64,000 bases of DNA from an uncultured bacterium (lineage in GTDB: Bacteria > Cyanobacteriota > Vampirovibrionia > Gastranaerophilales > Gastranaerophilaceae). Under the pieces are notes generated by a model. The model made no database searches and was not told the origin of the DNA. It was given only the letters and a program-made list of their open reading frames with translations. This document shows, piece by piece, positions 1 through 8,195 of the stretch. Made by a program: the position numbers and the translations under genes. The stretch spans positions 53,055 through 117,054 of the forward strand of contig CACXCI010000062.1 in assembly GCA_902766105.1 (NCBI GenBank). The letters run 5' to 3'. How positions within the stretch are numbered: position 1 is the stretch's first letter; the number at the start of each line of letters is the position of its first letter.

Positions 1-433
1 AAGTGCATGGCCCACCTGCAACAACTATCGGATCTTCATCTGTTCTATCAGAATTTTTGTATGGAATACCAGACATTTCCAGCATCTTTAAAACTGTAGG
101 ATATGACATTTCATACTGAAGTGAAAAACCGACAGCATCAAACTTATTCAAAGGTCGTTTTGATTCAACACCATACAATATTTCAGGCTTAAAATCAGGC
201 TCAGGAGCATACGCTCTATCACACATATAACCTTCATGCTGATTTATCAATTCATAAAGAATTCTTACACCCAAATTAGATATACCTATTTCATATTTAT
301 CAGGAAAAATCAGAGCAAATTTTATTTTTGCAGAGTCAAAATCTTTGTTATACGACAAAAATTCTCCGCCTACATATTGATATGGCTTAGTGCATTTATA
401 AAGGTTTTCGTGATATTTATTAAAAAAACACAT
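1..433 (-). CDS. B12-binding-type radical SAM protein, N-terminal part (TIGR03960-like)
   Basis: This reading frame starts at the ATG at 431-433 on the minus strand and stays open for 144 codons to the left edge, so only the N-terminus is present. It contains the family-typical stretches FPDKYEIGISNLGVRILYEL, DRAYAPEPDFKPE, FDAVGFSLQYEMSYPTVLKM and DRTDEDPIVVAGGPC. From memory these match the N-terminal cobalamin-binding-like region of the TIGR03960 radical SAM family, usually about 600 residues. The CxxxCxxC cluster motif would lie beyond the window. The substrate of this family is not established to my knowledge. The gene follows the stop of the upstream small gene by 7 bases, suggesting co-transcription with the two small genes at 441-1155. 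Confidence 0.8.
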   Translation of the reverse strand, partial: MCFFNKYHENLYKCTKPYQYVGGEFLSYNKDFDSAKIKFALIFPDKYEIGISNLGVRILYELINQHEGYMCDRAYAPEPDFKPEILYGVESKRPLNKFDAVGFSLQYEMSYPTVLKMLEMSGIPYKNSDRTDEDPIVVAGGPCT

Positions 434-440
434 AGTATTC

Positions 441-800
441 TCACGCTAAATCATTCGGAAAATATTTCTCTATTTCTATAATTGTTCCGTCTAAAGTATT
501 TTCCTCAAATGATTTCATAAATTTGAACAAATCCACATTTGGAACATCATAACTGTACAAAACAATTTCCCCATATAATTCTCTCATTACAGTTACCATA
601 TAATGACATTTGCGGGCATAACTGAGCAAATTTGTTTTATTAAACTTATTACCGTTAGTGTCATGTTTTAATTTTACATAATTAAAACCGGCATAAAATT
701 TAACCTTCTTCTTATCTTCAGGCTTAACAGTATTATTATTATGATTTGAGAACAAATTAATAACTTTTTTGTTTATATGCTCTGACACATACCCCTCCAT
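441..800 (-). CDS. Hypothetical protein, 119 aa
   Basis: I do not recognise this protein. It has a polar, Asn/Lys-rich N-terminal third (residues 1-35). A more ordered part follows with alternating hydrophobic residues (LYGEIVLYSYDVPNVDLFKF), as in a small alpha/beta domain. There is no signal peptide or membrane segment. It lies 37 bases after the gene at 838-1155 and 7 bases before the radical SAM gene, all on the minus strand, so the three probably form one transcript. An alternative GTG start lies at codon 5. Confidence 0.6.
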   Translation of the reverse strand: MEGYVSEHINKKVINLFSNHNNNTVKPEDKKKVKFYAGFNYVKLKHDTNGNKFNKTNLLSYARKCHYMVTVMRELYGEIVLYSYDVPNVDLFKFMKSFEENTLDGTIIEIEKYFPNDLA

Positions 801-837
801 AATAATTAAACTACAGTCTATAGAAAAAGTCTAAATA

Positions 838-1155
838 TTAAGATAAATTATCATCCTTTGTTGTCAATTCTTTTAAATAATCTAAGACCTTTAAAGCTGT
901 ATCTCTGCGAACCTCTTTTGGAGAAAGACGCAAATATTCAATTGCATGCGATACTTTAATATTTTTATCATACCAACGACGCATAATATAATTGTATTGA
1001 TCTTCCAAACTTAATTTTTCAAGTTCAACATCCTTGAGTAAGTCAATGATAAAATCCGCACACCTAACCTGAATAACCTCAGCTTGTTTCTCTAATTCAT
1101 TGATTGCTCTTGACACAACTGCATCTGCATCATACCAACGTTTAAACATATTCAT
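838..1155 (-). CDS. Small helical protein with a duplicated RWYD motif, 105 aa
   Basis: The protein is short, charged and predicted mostly helical. Two similar segments are visible: RWYDADAVVSRAINELEK near residues 6-23 and RWYDKNIKVSHAIEYLRL near residues 60-77. Each is RWYD followed by a helix with S.AI..L spacing, which points to an internal duplication of a roughly 50-residue unit. No enzyme motif, signal peptide or membrane segment is seen, and I do not know its function. It is the first gene of the small minus-strand group leading to the radical SAM protein. An imperfect palindromic repeat lies just upstream (1192-1243). Confidence 0.6.
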   Translation of the reverse strand: MNMFKRWYDADAVVSRAINELEKQAEVIQVRCADFIIDLLKDVELEKLSLEDQYNYIMRRWYDKNIKVSHAIEYLRLSPKEVRRDTALKVLDYLKELTTKDDNLS

Positions 1156-1191
1156 AATATAGCCTTCCCAATCTATGAGATTCTTCGGAGC

Positions 1192-1243
1192 GTCATTCTG
1201 AGCGATAGCGAAGAATCCCCTTTCTTTTTCTCCTCAGAATGAC
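1192..1243. repeat. Palindromic repeat, full hairpin copy
   Basis: The copy opens with GTCATTCTGAG and closes with its exact reverse complement CTCAGAATGAC, enclosing about 30 bases. The core on the minus strand reads GGATTCTTCGCTATCGCTC, which recurs with variation at 1881, 29987, 30185, 30376 and 63633, and inside argS at 3550. No coding potential is evident. It behaves like a small dispersed palindromic element. Confidence 0.7.
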
Positions 1244-1351
1244 AATTAATTGTTAAGAATATTAAAGCAAATTTTTATAAAAAAGTAAATTATTTTACAA
1301 AAAAAAACTTTATATAAATGTAGGTTAGTTAAATAATTTTTGGTAGGTAAA

Positions 1352-1762
1352 ATGATTGATCCAAGTGTAGCATACGGTTTATACAATCCGGCTTTCGCAG
1401 AAGATATCGGGGCATCCCAAATTAAAAGAATGTTTCCTGTTGATGGCGATATGACAAGTTTTGGTATTGCCGGCACTGATTTCAGCAACATTGACATCCA
1501 GCGCCAATTACTAACAGATACTGTAGATTTTAAACAAAAACAAAAAACGAAAAATATAATTACCGGTGCAATAATAGCAGCAGCAACACTCGGACTTGGG
1601 GTGTTGGGGTACAAATTTGGTAAACCTGCAATTAAAAACATAGGAAAACTTTTTAAAAAAGGTGGTCTTACAAAAGCTTGGAACAAAATAAAAGATTTAC
1701 CAACTAAGGCTTGGAACTATGTAAAAAATGCTCCGGCAAAAATCAAAAATTTATTCAAATAA
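1352..1762 (+). CDS. Small single-pass membrane protein with a basic C-terminus
   Basis: I do not recognise this 136-residue protein. I chose the ATG at 1352, which has AGGT just upstream, over the in-frame TTG at 1340. Residues 1-60 are soluble with an acidic patch. Residues 70-90 form a small-residue-rich hydrophobic segment (ITGAIIAAATLGLGVLGYKF). The tail is strongly basic, with Lys-Ala-Trp-Asn repeats (KAWNKIKDLPTKAWNYVKN). The architecture suggests a membrane-anchored peptide with a cationic tail. A hairpin terminator follows at 1809. Function unknown. Confidence 0.6.
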   Translation: MIDPSVAYGLYNPAFAEDIGASQIKRMFPVDGDMTSFGIAGTDFSNIDIQRQLLTDTVDFKQKQKTKNIITGAIIAAATLGLGVLGYKFGKPAIKNIGKLFKKGGLTKAWNKIKDLPTKAWNYVKNAPAKIKNLFK

Positions 1763-1808
1763 TAATATATAATTTCCCCGTAATAAAAGCGAAGTAGTGT
1801 GTATGTAG

Positions 1809-1840
1809 GCAGGATTTTAAATATCCTGCTTTTTTATTTT
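1809..1840 (+). terminator. Rho-independent terminator
   Basis: Stem GCAGGAT/ATCCTGC with a 7-base loop, followed by TTTTTTATTTT. It lies 47 bases after the small membrane protein gene. Confidence 0.75.
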
Positions 1841-1880
1841 CATGGTATACTAAGATTGTCTATCTGAGTATGTAACACAA

Positions 1881-1908
1881 GAGATTCTTCCATACGCTCA
1901 GAATGACA
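1881..1908 (+). repeat. Palindromic repeat core copy
   Basis: GAGATTCTTCCATACGCTC followed by AGAATGACAT matches the dispersed repeat consensus GGATTCYTC.CATACGYTC. It sits between the terminator at 1809 and the ribosome-binding site of yajQ. Confidence 0.65.
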
Positions 1909-1944
1909 TTATAGGTGTTTCTCACAAAATAAGGAGTTTATATT

Positions 1945-2448
1945 ATGGCAAAAGAATGTAGTTTTGATATTGTATCGGAATATGATAAACAGGAATTAGT
2001 TAACGCAATTGATCAGGTTAAAAGAGAATTAACTTCAAGATTTGACTTAAAAAATTCAAATTCTGAGGTTGAATTGGAAGCCGATAAGGCAATAACAATT
2101 ACAACTAACGATGAAATGAAATTAAAAAATATTATTGATATTTTGCAAACAAAATTAGTAAAAAGAAATCTGAGCATAAAGATACTTTCACCAAAATCAA
2201 TTGAAAACGCACTAGGCGGAAACGTAAGACAAGTATTTGAACTAAAAAAAGGTTTATCTCAAGAATTAGCAAAAACTATTGTAAACGATATTAAAGCCAC
2301 AAAGCTAAAAGTTCAAGCATCAATTCAAGGGGAACAAGTCAGAGTAACCGGCAAAGACAAAGATGATTTGCAAGCCGTTATTCAAACACTACGCAAAAAC
2401 GAAGATAAATACGACTATCCGCTTCAATTTACAAACTACAGAGGCTAG
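1945..2448 (+). CDS. yajQ: YajQ family nucleotide-binding protein
   Basis: The 167-residue length and sequence fit the YajQ (DUF520) family. The start CSFDIVSEYD, the central LSIKILSPKSIENALGGNVRQ and the ending YDYPLQFTNYRG are all characteristic. Family members have two tandem ferredoxin-like folds and have been described as cyclic-di-GMP binding in Xanthomonas and Pseudomonas. Whether this one binds it cannot be read from the sequence. AAGGAG stands 9 bases before the ATG. The gene stands alone, convergent with argS, and shares a possible terminator with it. It is of interest because PilZ domains and a degenerate GGDEF protein occur in the same window. Confidence 0.93.
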   Translation: MAKECSFDIVSEYDKQELVNAIDQVKRELTSRFDLKNSNSEVELEADKAITITTNDEMKLKNIIDILQTKLVKRNLSIKILSPKSIENALGGNVRQVFELKKGLSQELAKTIVNDIKATKLKVQASIQGEQVRVTGKDKDDLQAVIQTLRKNEDKYDYPLQFTNYRG

Positions 2449-2512
2449 GGGTAAATCCATTTTTAGCACATATATCAGCATTCTTAATTATATTTACCCC
2501 TACATTTTTTCC
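2446..2512 (+). terminator. Possible terminator between yajQ and argS
   Basis: TAGGGGTAAAT (2446) and ATTTACCCCTA (2492) form an 11-bp stem around a long loop, followed by CATTTTTT. It overlaps the argS stop codon. The large loop makes it less certain than the other terminators. Confidence 0.45.
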
Positions 2513-4239
2513 GGAGTTGAAACCTCAAGAATTTTCAGAGCATTTGCAAGAACTCTTTTAAATGCCCAAACAAGAGCCAGTCTTGATTTTGTTAATTCCT
2601 TATCATCCGTAATTACCCTTGTTGAATTATAAAATGAATGAAATTCTGCTGCTAAATCCTGAACATAACGACATATTGTATAAACCTGTCTATCTCTTGC
2701 GGATGTAATAATTAGATTTTTAAAATCTTCAAGCTTCAATATAAGTTTTCGTGCATCTTTTATAGTTAGAGCTAAGGTTTTTAAATCTGCATCTTCTATT
2801 AGTTTCTCAAAATCATCAGCAGATAATATTGCTGGAATTGTTTTACCTGTTTCAGTATCAAGCTTATTATTTACAGCATTTCTAATTATTGAACAAGCTC
2901 TTGCATGAGCGTATTGAACATAAAATACTGGGTTTTCATCAGAATTTGTTTTAGCCAATTCAATATCAAAATCCAAAGTCGTATCAATATTTCTCATTGA
3001 CATCCAAAAACGAGTTGCATCAACACCAACCTCGTCAACCAAATCCTCTAATGTAACCATATTTTTACGCTTACCCATACGAACCTCATTGCCGTTTATA
3101 ACAAGATTTACAAGTTGCCCCAACAGAACTTCTAATTTATCCGGATTATAGCCAAGAGCTTCTAATGAAGCTTTTACTCTCGGGATATATCCATGGTGAT
3201 CTGCCCCCCAGATATCAATCATTCTATCAAAACCACGTTCAAGTTTATCTGCGTGATATGCAATATCTGCAGTTAAATAGGTATTTGTTCCGTCAACCTT
3301 TTTGATAACCCTATCTTGATCATCACCGAAATCAGTTGATCTAAACCAAGTAGCACCGTCTTTTTCGTATATGTAACCGGATTGTTCAAGTTTGTCAATA
3401 TAGTGTTTAACTTTACCGGAATTATGCAGTGTTAATTCTGAGTAAAAATTATCAAATTCTACGTGTAATCTGTCTAATAAATCACGCTGAACTTTTTCTT
3501 CATATTCTTTTGCAAAATCACAATATACTTGTAAATCAATTTTATCTACGTCATTTTGAGCGGTACGTAGAATTTCATCATATTTTTCTATAAAAGCTTT
3601 TGCAACAGGAATTAAATAATCACCGGGGTAATAATTTTTTCTTTCTTCTTCATCAGTCGGGAAGTCAACATCTTCACCAAGTTCCTGGCGAACTCTTATT
3701 TTTAGAGAATTACCAAGTTTTTGAATTTGTGAACCTGCATCATTTATATAAAATTCCTGATAAACCTCATGTCCATAAAATTTCAACAAATTAGCCAATG
3801 CACTTCCCATTGCAGCCCATCTGCCATGTCCTATATGGAACGGTCCTGTAGGATTTGCAGAGATATATTCTAATATTATTTTTTCGGTTTCAACGTTTTC
3901 TGGGCGACCGAAATTCTCTTTTTTCTTTAAAATTTCAGCCAAGAGATTAACCAAAAGAGTTTCACCTGCTTTAAAATTGATAAAACCGCCAATAACGGAG
4001 TATTCATTATCTTCTTTATCAACATAATCAACAATAGCATTAGCTATCATCGGAGGTGCAATTTTTGCATTTCGAGCCAATGATGATACATTTATTGCAA
4101 AATCACCAAAATCAGCATTTTTTGGTTTTTCAACAGGCAAAGATCCTTTTGTGTATTCACTCATCTGCCCTAACTTATTATCTTTTATCGCCTTTTCTAT
4201 GGCAGTTTCAATTTTATTTAAAAAGTAATCTCTTAGCAT
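2500..4239 (-). CDS. argS: Arginine--tRNA ligase
   Basis: Class I synthetase that charges tRNA-Arg in the cytoplasm. The 579-residue protein has the N-terminal additive domain, the HIGH motif in SANPTGPFHIGHGRWAAMGS (about residues 120-140), the KMSKS-region variant MGKRKNMVTL, and a helical DALR anticodon-binding domain starting near AHARACSIIR. The length is normal for the family. An oddity is the in-frame segment ILRTAQND near residues 222-230, in a variable linker, which is the translation of a dispersed palindromic repeat (see 3550-3575). The gene is transcribed alone, with a terminator upstream belonging to the phosphohexomutase. Confidence 0.97.
   Translation of the reverse strand: MLRDYFLNKIETAIEKAIKDNKLGQMSEYTKGSLPVEKPKNADFGDFAINVSSLARNAKIAPPMIANAIVDYVDKEDNEYSVIGGFINFKAGETLLVNLLAEILKKKENFGRPENVETEKIILEYISANPTGPFHIGHGRWAAMGSALANLLKFYGHEVYQEFYINDAGSQIQKLGNSLKIRVRQELGEDVDFPTDEEERKNYYPGDYLIPVAKAFIEKYDEILRTAQNDVDKIDLQVYCDFAKEYEEKVQRDLLDRLHVEFDNFYSELTLHNSGKVKHYIDKLEQSGYIYEKDGATWFRSTDFGDDQDRVIKKVDGTNTYLTADIAYHADKLERGFDRMIDIWGADHHGYIPRVKASLEALGYNPDKLEVLLGQLVNLVINGNEVRMGKRKNMVTLEDLVDEVGVDATRFWMSMRNIDTTLDFDIELAKTNSDENPVFYVQYAHARACSIIRNAVNNKLDTETGKTIPAILSADDFEKLIEDADLKTLALTIKDARKLILKLEDFKNLIITSARDRQVYTICRYVQDLAAEFHSFYNSTRVITDDKELTKSRLALVWAFKRVLANALKILEVSTPEKM
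3550..3575. repeat. Palindromic repeat copy inside argS
   Basis: GTCATTTTGAGCGGTACGTAGAATTT on the plus strand differs by a few bases from the intergenic copy at 1192 (GTCATTCTGAGCGATAGCGA then AGAAT). On the coding strand it reads in frame through argS and gives Ile-Leu-Arg-Thr-Ala-Gln-Asn-Asp. The host gene remains open. Confidence 0.6.
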
Positions 4240-4279
4240 AAATTCCCTCGTTTCATTTCAATATAATAATTGTACCACG

Positions 4280-4320
4280 AAAAGAGACAGGTTGAAAAAT
4301 AAATACTTCAACCTGTCTTT
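4280..4320 (-). terminator. Terminator of the phosphohexomutase gene
   Basis: AGACAGGTTGAA (4284) pairs exactly with TTCAACCTGTCT (4308). On the minus strand the stem is followed by CTTTTCGTGG, a weak U-run. It lies just past the stop of the gene at 4337-6616. Confidence 0.6.
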
Positions 4321-4336
4321 AATATATTAAAATCAA

Positions 4337-6616
4337 CTAAAATGAATATTCAGGAATATCAAACGGTTCATTGTTTGCTCCTTTATCAACAAAGGCTAAG
4401 TAATATTCCATTGCATAATTCTTGCAATTATCGTACAAATCATCAGAAATCAGTTTTTTATGTAACTCTGTTCTGTTCCCCGAATAATTACCGAGGATAT
4501 TTGCATATTTTGATATATCTTCTTTTTTCAAGCCGCCTCCGTAAGCTTTTGTTTTAGCATCGGTACCTGATGGGCGGATTTCAACATATTTATCCTCAAA
4601 TTCAAGATAGGTACCATCTCCGACAAATTTTACCGATTTTAAATTATTAAAAGATAAACCTTCTGCTCTAAAATTATCATTTAAAATTTCTTTAATTTGT
4701 TCAATTGAAATGCCACCTTTACGTTTAGCAATCGCCATGGACAGATAGAACATATCGTTTTTGGTTCTCATAGCCTCACCCTCTACTTTTGATTGCTTTA
4801 ACTTATCTATATCAGGCTCAGATTCATTATAATATGCAATATCAACTCTTGTATCATATCTGCCTATAATATTATTTTCATTAAATACATTGAACAGATA
4901 TTCCGATAGCGAAATATTATCCTGTTCTAACTTGGCAACAAGAGCAGAAGCAACAACGATAGCCTCAGTTGCACTTTTTTCTCTCATTGCTATTGCAAAT
5001 CGACCATGCTGCGACATAATTAAATCTTCTGTACCCATAATCATTCCGCCTGATTCTTCTCCGCCAAACAACAATCTTGGGTTTGTACCTAAATTTATTG
5101 AATTACCAAAGACATCATCAACGATAACATCTTGTTCAGGGTTGTTTTTCAACTGTAGCTCAACTTTCTTCATAATATTTGCAATTTCTTTAAACCCAAC
5201 AGGCACATTAACAACTTTTACTCCGTTCTTTGCAGCCCACTCATCCCATGAAAGCGCTGATGCCGTTGTTTTAATCATAAATCTGGGGTGATTGTTCCAT
5301 AGATTATTTGATTTTAATTGCTTTGCCCAAAAATCAGTAAGCATTAAAAATGCCTGATTTGCAGTAAATACAGTAAGAATTCTACCATCTTTTAAATCAA
5401 CATAATCAATACCCAAAGCCTTTAGGTCAGAAATTCTGCTTCCATCTTCAATTTGCGCAACCGTTAACCTATCATGATCCGGATCAGTAATTAAAACAGC
5501 AGTTCTGACAGGATAATCTCTGAGTTTTTCATCATAATGCAATGTTTCAATGACAGGAAAGTACGTAGTACCGTCAGGTTTCTTAGCCATAACTGTTGCA
5601 TCAACAGAATAATCATAAAATGCTTTTTCTCCTTTTGGAGTAACATCATATTTACCAATAGAATGAAAAAACGGATCTTCTTCTGTATTGAACCAGTCAA
5701 ATTTATCAGAAATACCAAGCCTTTTCAATACTCTTGATAAAGTTCTGTATGCAGAACCTCCAACATTTTCAACAACAATCTTGTTCTTAATTGATTTAAC
5801 AAAATCCAAATTAAAATCTTTAGCAACTCCTGAACGCAAATATTCTACATATAAATTAACTCCGTCATCTAAATTCTTCATAACAGACTGGTTAATCAGC
5901 GGATTATCTTTAGCAGAAATTTTTATTTCATAAAAGCCTTTCTGCTCAACCTCATCAAATATTTGTTGAATCTTATTAACAAACTCCATAGATTCTTCGG
6001 GCAAATACTGACTTCCTTGGCAATTCAAATCTTTTGTAGCATTTTTTACAGAAATACCATGACTTGATGTAATATATTCACCACCAAGCAAATCAAGCTT
6101 AAAGGCTAAAAAGGATGCAAGCCAGATAGGAATTGATTGTTTGTTTTCGGGAATCAATGTTTCTATGCCGTTTGCTGCCTGAATTCTTGAAATTGCATCT
6201 AAAAATAATTTTGAATTATATCTAACCTCACACCCTGCAATTTTTACTATTCGCTTATTCGGATATTTGTCAATGGCAACAAGGGCTTTGGCAAGAGTGG
6301 CAAGCACAATACCTACAAGATTTATAGGAAATCTTGTATCCTGAGGGAATAAAATATTTTGAGGGCCTCTTATGCCTGCGGTTGATACTTTCGCTTCTTT
6401 TGCATAATTTGCAAACCAATCTGATAAATTTAGTCCTTGAGGGTTAGTTTCTTTATTATAGGGATACAAATGTTCTTTTTTTAATACAAAAACAAATTCT
6501 CCGTCATTTGTAAAATCCATTAATTCCATGTTTTTTACATAATCCGGAGTCTTATCATAAACACTTTTAAACAATTCATTTTCTAATTCACAACTTGATT
6601 TTTTAGCTCCTAACAT
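4337..6616 (-). CDS. Large phosphoglucomutase/phosphomannomutase family protein
   Basis: Alpha-D-phosphohexomutase superfamily, interconverting hexose 1- and 6-phosphates. It shows the substrate-entry stretch VSTAGIRGPQN (residues 78-88), the phosphoserine loop TSSHGIS (183-189), the Mg-binding loop DPDHDRLT (378-385, variant of DGDGDR), and the phosphate-binding motif RPSGTDAKTK (681-690). At 759 residues it is much longer than the usual 450-550, with insertions between the standard domains. Such long forms are known in cyanobacteria-like genomes, but I cannot tell glucose from mannose specificity. AAGGAG stands before the ATG. It may supply glucose-1-phosphate for the glycogen-synthase-like protein at 41.6-44.2 kb, which is inference. 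Confidence 0.85.
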   Translation of the reverse strand: MLGAKKSSCELENELFKSVYDKTPDYVKNMELMDFTNDGEFVFVLKKEHLYPYNKETNPQGLNLSDWFANYAKEAKVSTAGIRGPQNILFPQDTRFPINLVGIVLATLAKALVAIDKYPNKRIVKIAGCEVRYNSKLFLDAISRIQAANGIETLIPENKQSIPIWLASFLAFKLDLLGGEYITSSHGISVKNATKDLNCQGSQYLPEESMEFVNKIQQIFDEVEQKGFYEIKISAKDNPLINQSVMKNLDDGVNLYVEYLRSGVAKDFNLDFVKSIKNKIVVENVGGSAYRTLSRVLKRLGISDKFDWFNTEEDPFFHSIGKYDVTPKGEKAFYDYSVDATVMAKKPDGTTYFPVIETLHYDEKLRDYPVRTAVLITDPDHDRLTVAQIEDGSRISDLKALGIDYVDLKDGRILTVFTANQAFLMLTDFWAKQLKSNNLWNNHPRFMIKTTASALSWDEWAAKNGVKVVNVPVGFKEIANIMKKVELQLKNNPEQDVIVDDVFGNSINLGTNPRLLFGGEESGGMIMGTEDLIMSQHGRFAIAMREKSATEAIVVASALVAKLEQDNISLSEYLFNVFNENNIIGRYDTRVDIAYYNESEPDIDKLKQSKVEGEAMRTKNDMFYLSMAIAKRKGGISIEQIKEILNDNFRAEGLSFNNLKSVKFVGDGTYLEFEDKYVEIRPSGTDAKTKAYGGGLKKEDISKYANILGNYSGNRTELHKKLISDDLYDNCKNYAMEYYLAFVDKGANNEPFDIPEYSF

Positions 6617-6724
6617 AACCTTCTCCTTATAACTTAAAACATAATACTATAAAAAAAGATTAATAATTAGATTGTATCATTATTTTTATGTATAATAAAA
6701 TCAGAACTTAGGGAGCGTAAATAT

Positions 6725-7411
6725 ATGACAAAACAAAAAAAACAATATTCAGCACGTAACGCATCTCAATTTAATCGATGGAGATCATTGTTTCAATTTT
6801 TGGTATGCAAAATTGGATATATGGTCCGTTTAAAACTTGTGTATAGAATTGAAGTACACGGATTGGAAAATATACCAAAAGATAATAAATACATAGTTTG
6901 CCCTAATCATCTTTCCACGCTGGATCCGCCAATGATAGTTGCGATTTGGCCAAGAAGTGTTGCTTTTATGGCAAAAAAAGAATTATTCGACATTCCATTC
7001 ATAAGGTGGTGGATAGATTGGCTTGGGGCTTTTGCCGTAAACAGAGAAAGTCTTGCTCCATCCACAGTAAAAACAGTACAGGAAATAAAAGACAGCAAAT
7101 GGGTATTAGGCATGTTTCCCCAAGGAACAAGAGGTGTTCCCGGCGAAATCAGAGGCGTAACAACAGGGTTTGCCGGTCTTGCCAGATTAACAAAATGCGA
7201 TATATTACCTGTTGGAATTACCGGAACTAATGAGGTAAAGAAACTCCCATTCAGCGGAAAAATTATAGTAAGAATAGGGAAACCAATTCCATTCAGCAAA
7301 GACACCGAAAGTGTAAAAAAGCAATGGCTTGAGCAAATAGAAGCATTAACAGGTTTTAGATACATTGATACACCCGAATCAGAAGAAATGGTCAATGGAG
7401 GGGTCAAATAA
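6725..7411 (+). CDS. plsC: 1-acylglycerol-3-phosphate O-acyltransferase family protein (first of two)
   Basis: PlsC-type acyltransferase, expected to acylate lysophosphatidate at the inner membrane in phospholipid synthesis. The catalytic NHX4D motif is NHLSTLD (residues 61-67) and the phosphate-binding block is FPQGTR (131-136), with Gln in place of the usual Glu of FPEGTR. The N-terminal 40 residues are basic with one hydrophobic patch. It is immediately followed by a second copy whose ATG abuts this stop codon, so the two are translated from one message. The 228-residue length is normal. The precise acyl acceptor is unknown. Confidence 0.9.
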   Translation: MTKQKKQYSARNASQFNRWRSLFQFLVCKIGYMVRLKLVYRIEVHGLENIPKDNKYIVCPNHLSTLDPPMIVAIWPRSVAFMAKKELFDIPFIRWWIDWLGAFAVNRESLAPSTVKTVQEIKDSKWVLGMFPQGTRGVPGEIRGVTTGFAGLARLTKCDILPVGITGTNEVKKLPFSGKIIVRIGKPIPFSKDTESVKKQWLEQIEALTGFRYIDTPESEEMVNGGVK

Positions 7412-8122
7412 ATGACAGAAAAAGAAACCAGAAATTTTAACAGAAGATACGCTAAAGAATACCATATATGGCGAACCGCCTTTTATATGACATTTTTATA
7501 TACGGTAGTTTTCAACTTTTTCAACATATTTTATGATTACAAAATTGAAGGCAGAGAAAACTTGCCCAAAGACAAACGTAAAGGAAGATACATATATGCG
7601 GCAAACCATGTTTCAATTTTTGACCCGACAATGGTTGTTATGGGTGCGCTAACACCTATTGCTTTTATGGCAAAAAAAGAATTATTTGAGCCAACCGAAA
7701 AACTGAGCTGGCTGGTTAAACGTTTAGGCGCTTTTGCAGTTGACAGAGAAAAGCCTGAAATTGCAACATTTAAAACTGTCAAAGAAATTCTTCAAACAAG
7801 TTGGTCTTTGGGTATTTTTCCACAAGGCGGAACAAGACCTTATGGTAAATTAGAAGATATCAGAAAAGGCTTTGTTGCAATTGCCAGAACAGCAAAAGCT
7901 GATATTATACCAATTGCAATTGCAGAATGGAACGGATATCCAAAATTGAAACCATTTACACGCAGAAAAGTAAGAATAAGAATAGGAAAACCAATCTCTT
8001 ATAAGCAGAGCGATGATGAGGTAATTTATCAATGGTGTCAACAAATATCAGAAATGGCTGATTATGAAAATTGCGCACCGATTCCAAATTCTGCAATAAA
8101 TAGAGAAGAAATAAAAATGTAA
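7412..8122 (+). CDS. plsC: 1-acylglycerol-3-phosphate O-acyltransferase family protein (second of two)
   Basis: A second PlsC-type acyltransferase of 236 residues, directly abutting the first. It has NHVSIFD (65-71) as the NHX4D motif. The block corresponding to FPxGTR reads FPQGGTRP (136-143), with one extra Gly inside the motif. The two proteins share the stretches AFMAKKELF and LGAFAV and so arose by duplication. Different substrate preference, for example steps with different acyl chains or lysolipids, is plausible but not shown by the sequence. A strong terminator follows at 8130. Confidence 0.87.
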   Translation: MTEKETRNFNRRYAKEYHIWRTAFYMTFLYTVVFNFFNIFYDYKIEGRENLPKDKRKGRYIYAANHVSIFDPTMVVMGALTPIAFMAKKELFEPTEKLSWLVKRLGAFAVDREKPEIATFKTVKEILQTSWSLGIFPQGGTRPYGKLEDIRKGFVAIARTAKADIIPIAIAEWNGYPKLKPFTRRKVRIRIGKPISYKQSDDEVIYQWCQQISEMADYENCAPIPNSAINREEIKM

Positions 8123-8129
8123 TTCACAT

Positions 8130-8160
8130 AAAAAAGCCCCTTATACAGGGGCTTTATTTT
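8130..8160 (+). terminator. Rho-independent terminator
   Basis: AAAAAAGCCCC and GGGGCTTTATTTT form a stem with a short loop. It follows the second acyltransferase gene and could also serve the convergent HEAT-repeat gene on the other strand. Confidence 0.8.
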
Positions 8161-8195
8161 ATTAAAGAAAGGAATTTCTGTTTATAAATTTTCGA

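Noticed and set aside
1246..1686. Minus-strand frame opposite the small membrane protein gene
   Set aside because: It is hydrophobic shadow coding. The plus-strand frame has a ribosome-binding site, sensible composition and a terminator.
5491..5933. Small frames opposite and within the phosphohexomutase gene
   Set aside because: They overlap a well-supported long gene in other frames and have no recognisable domain.
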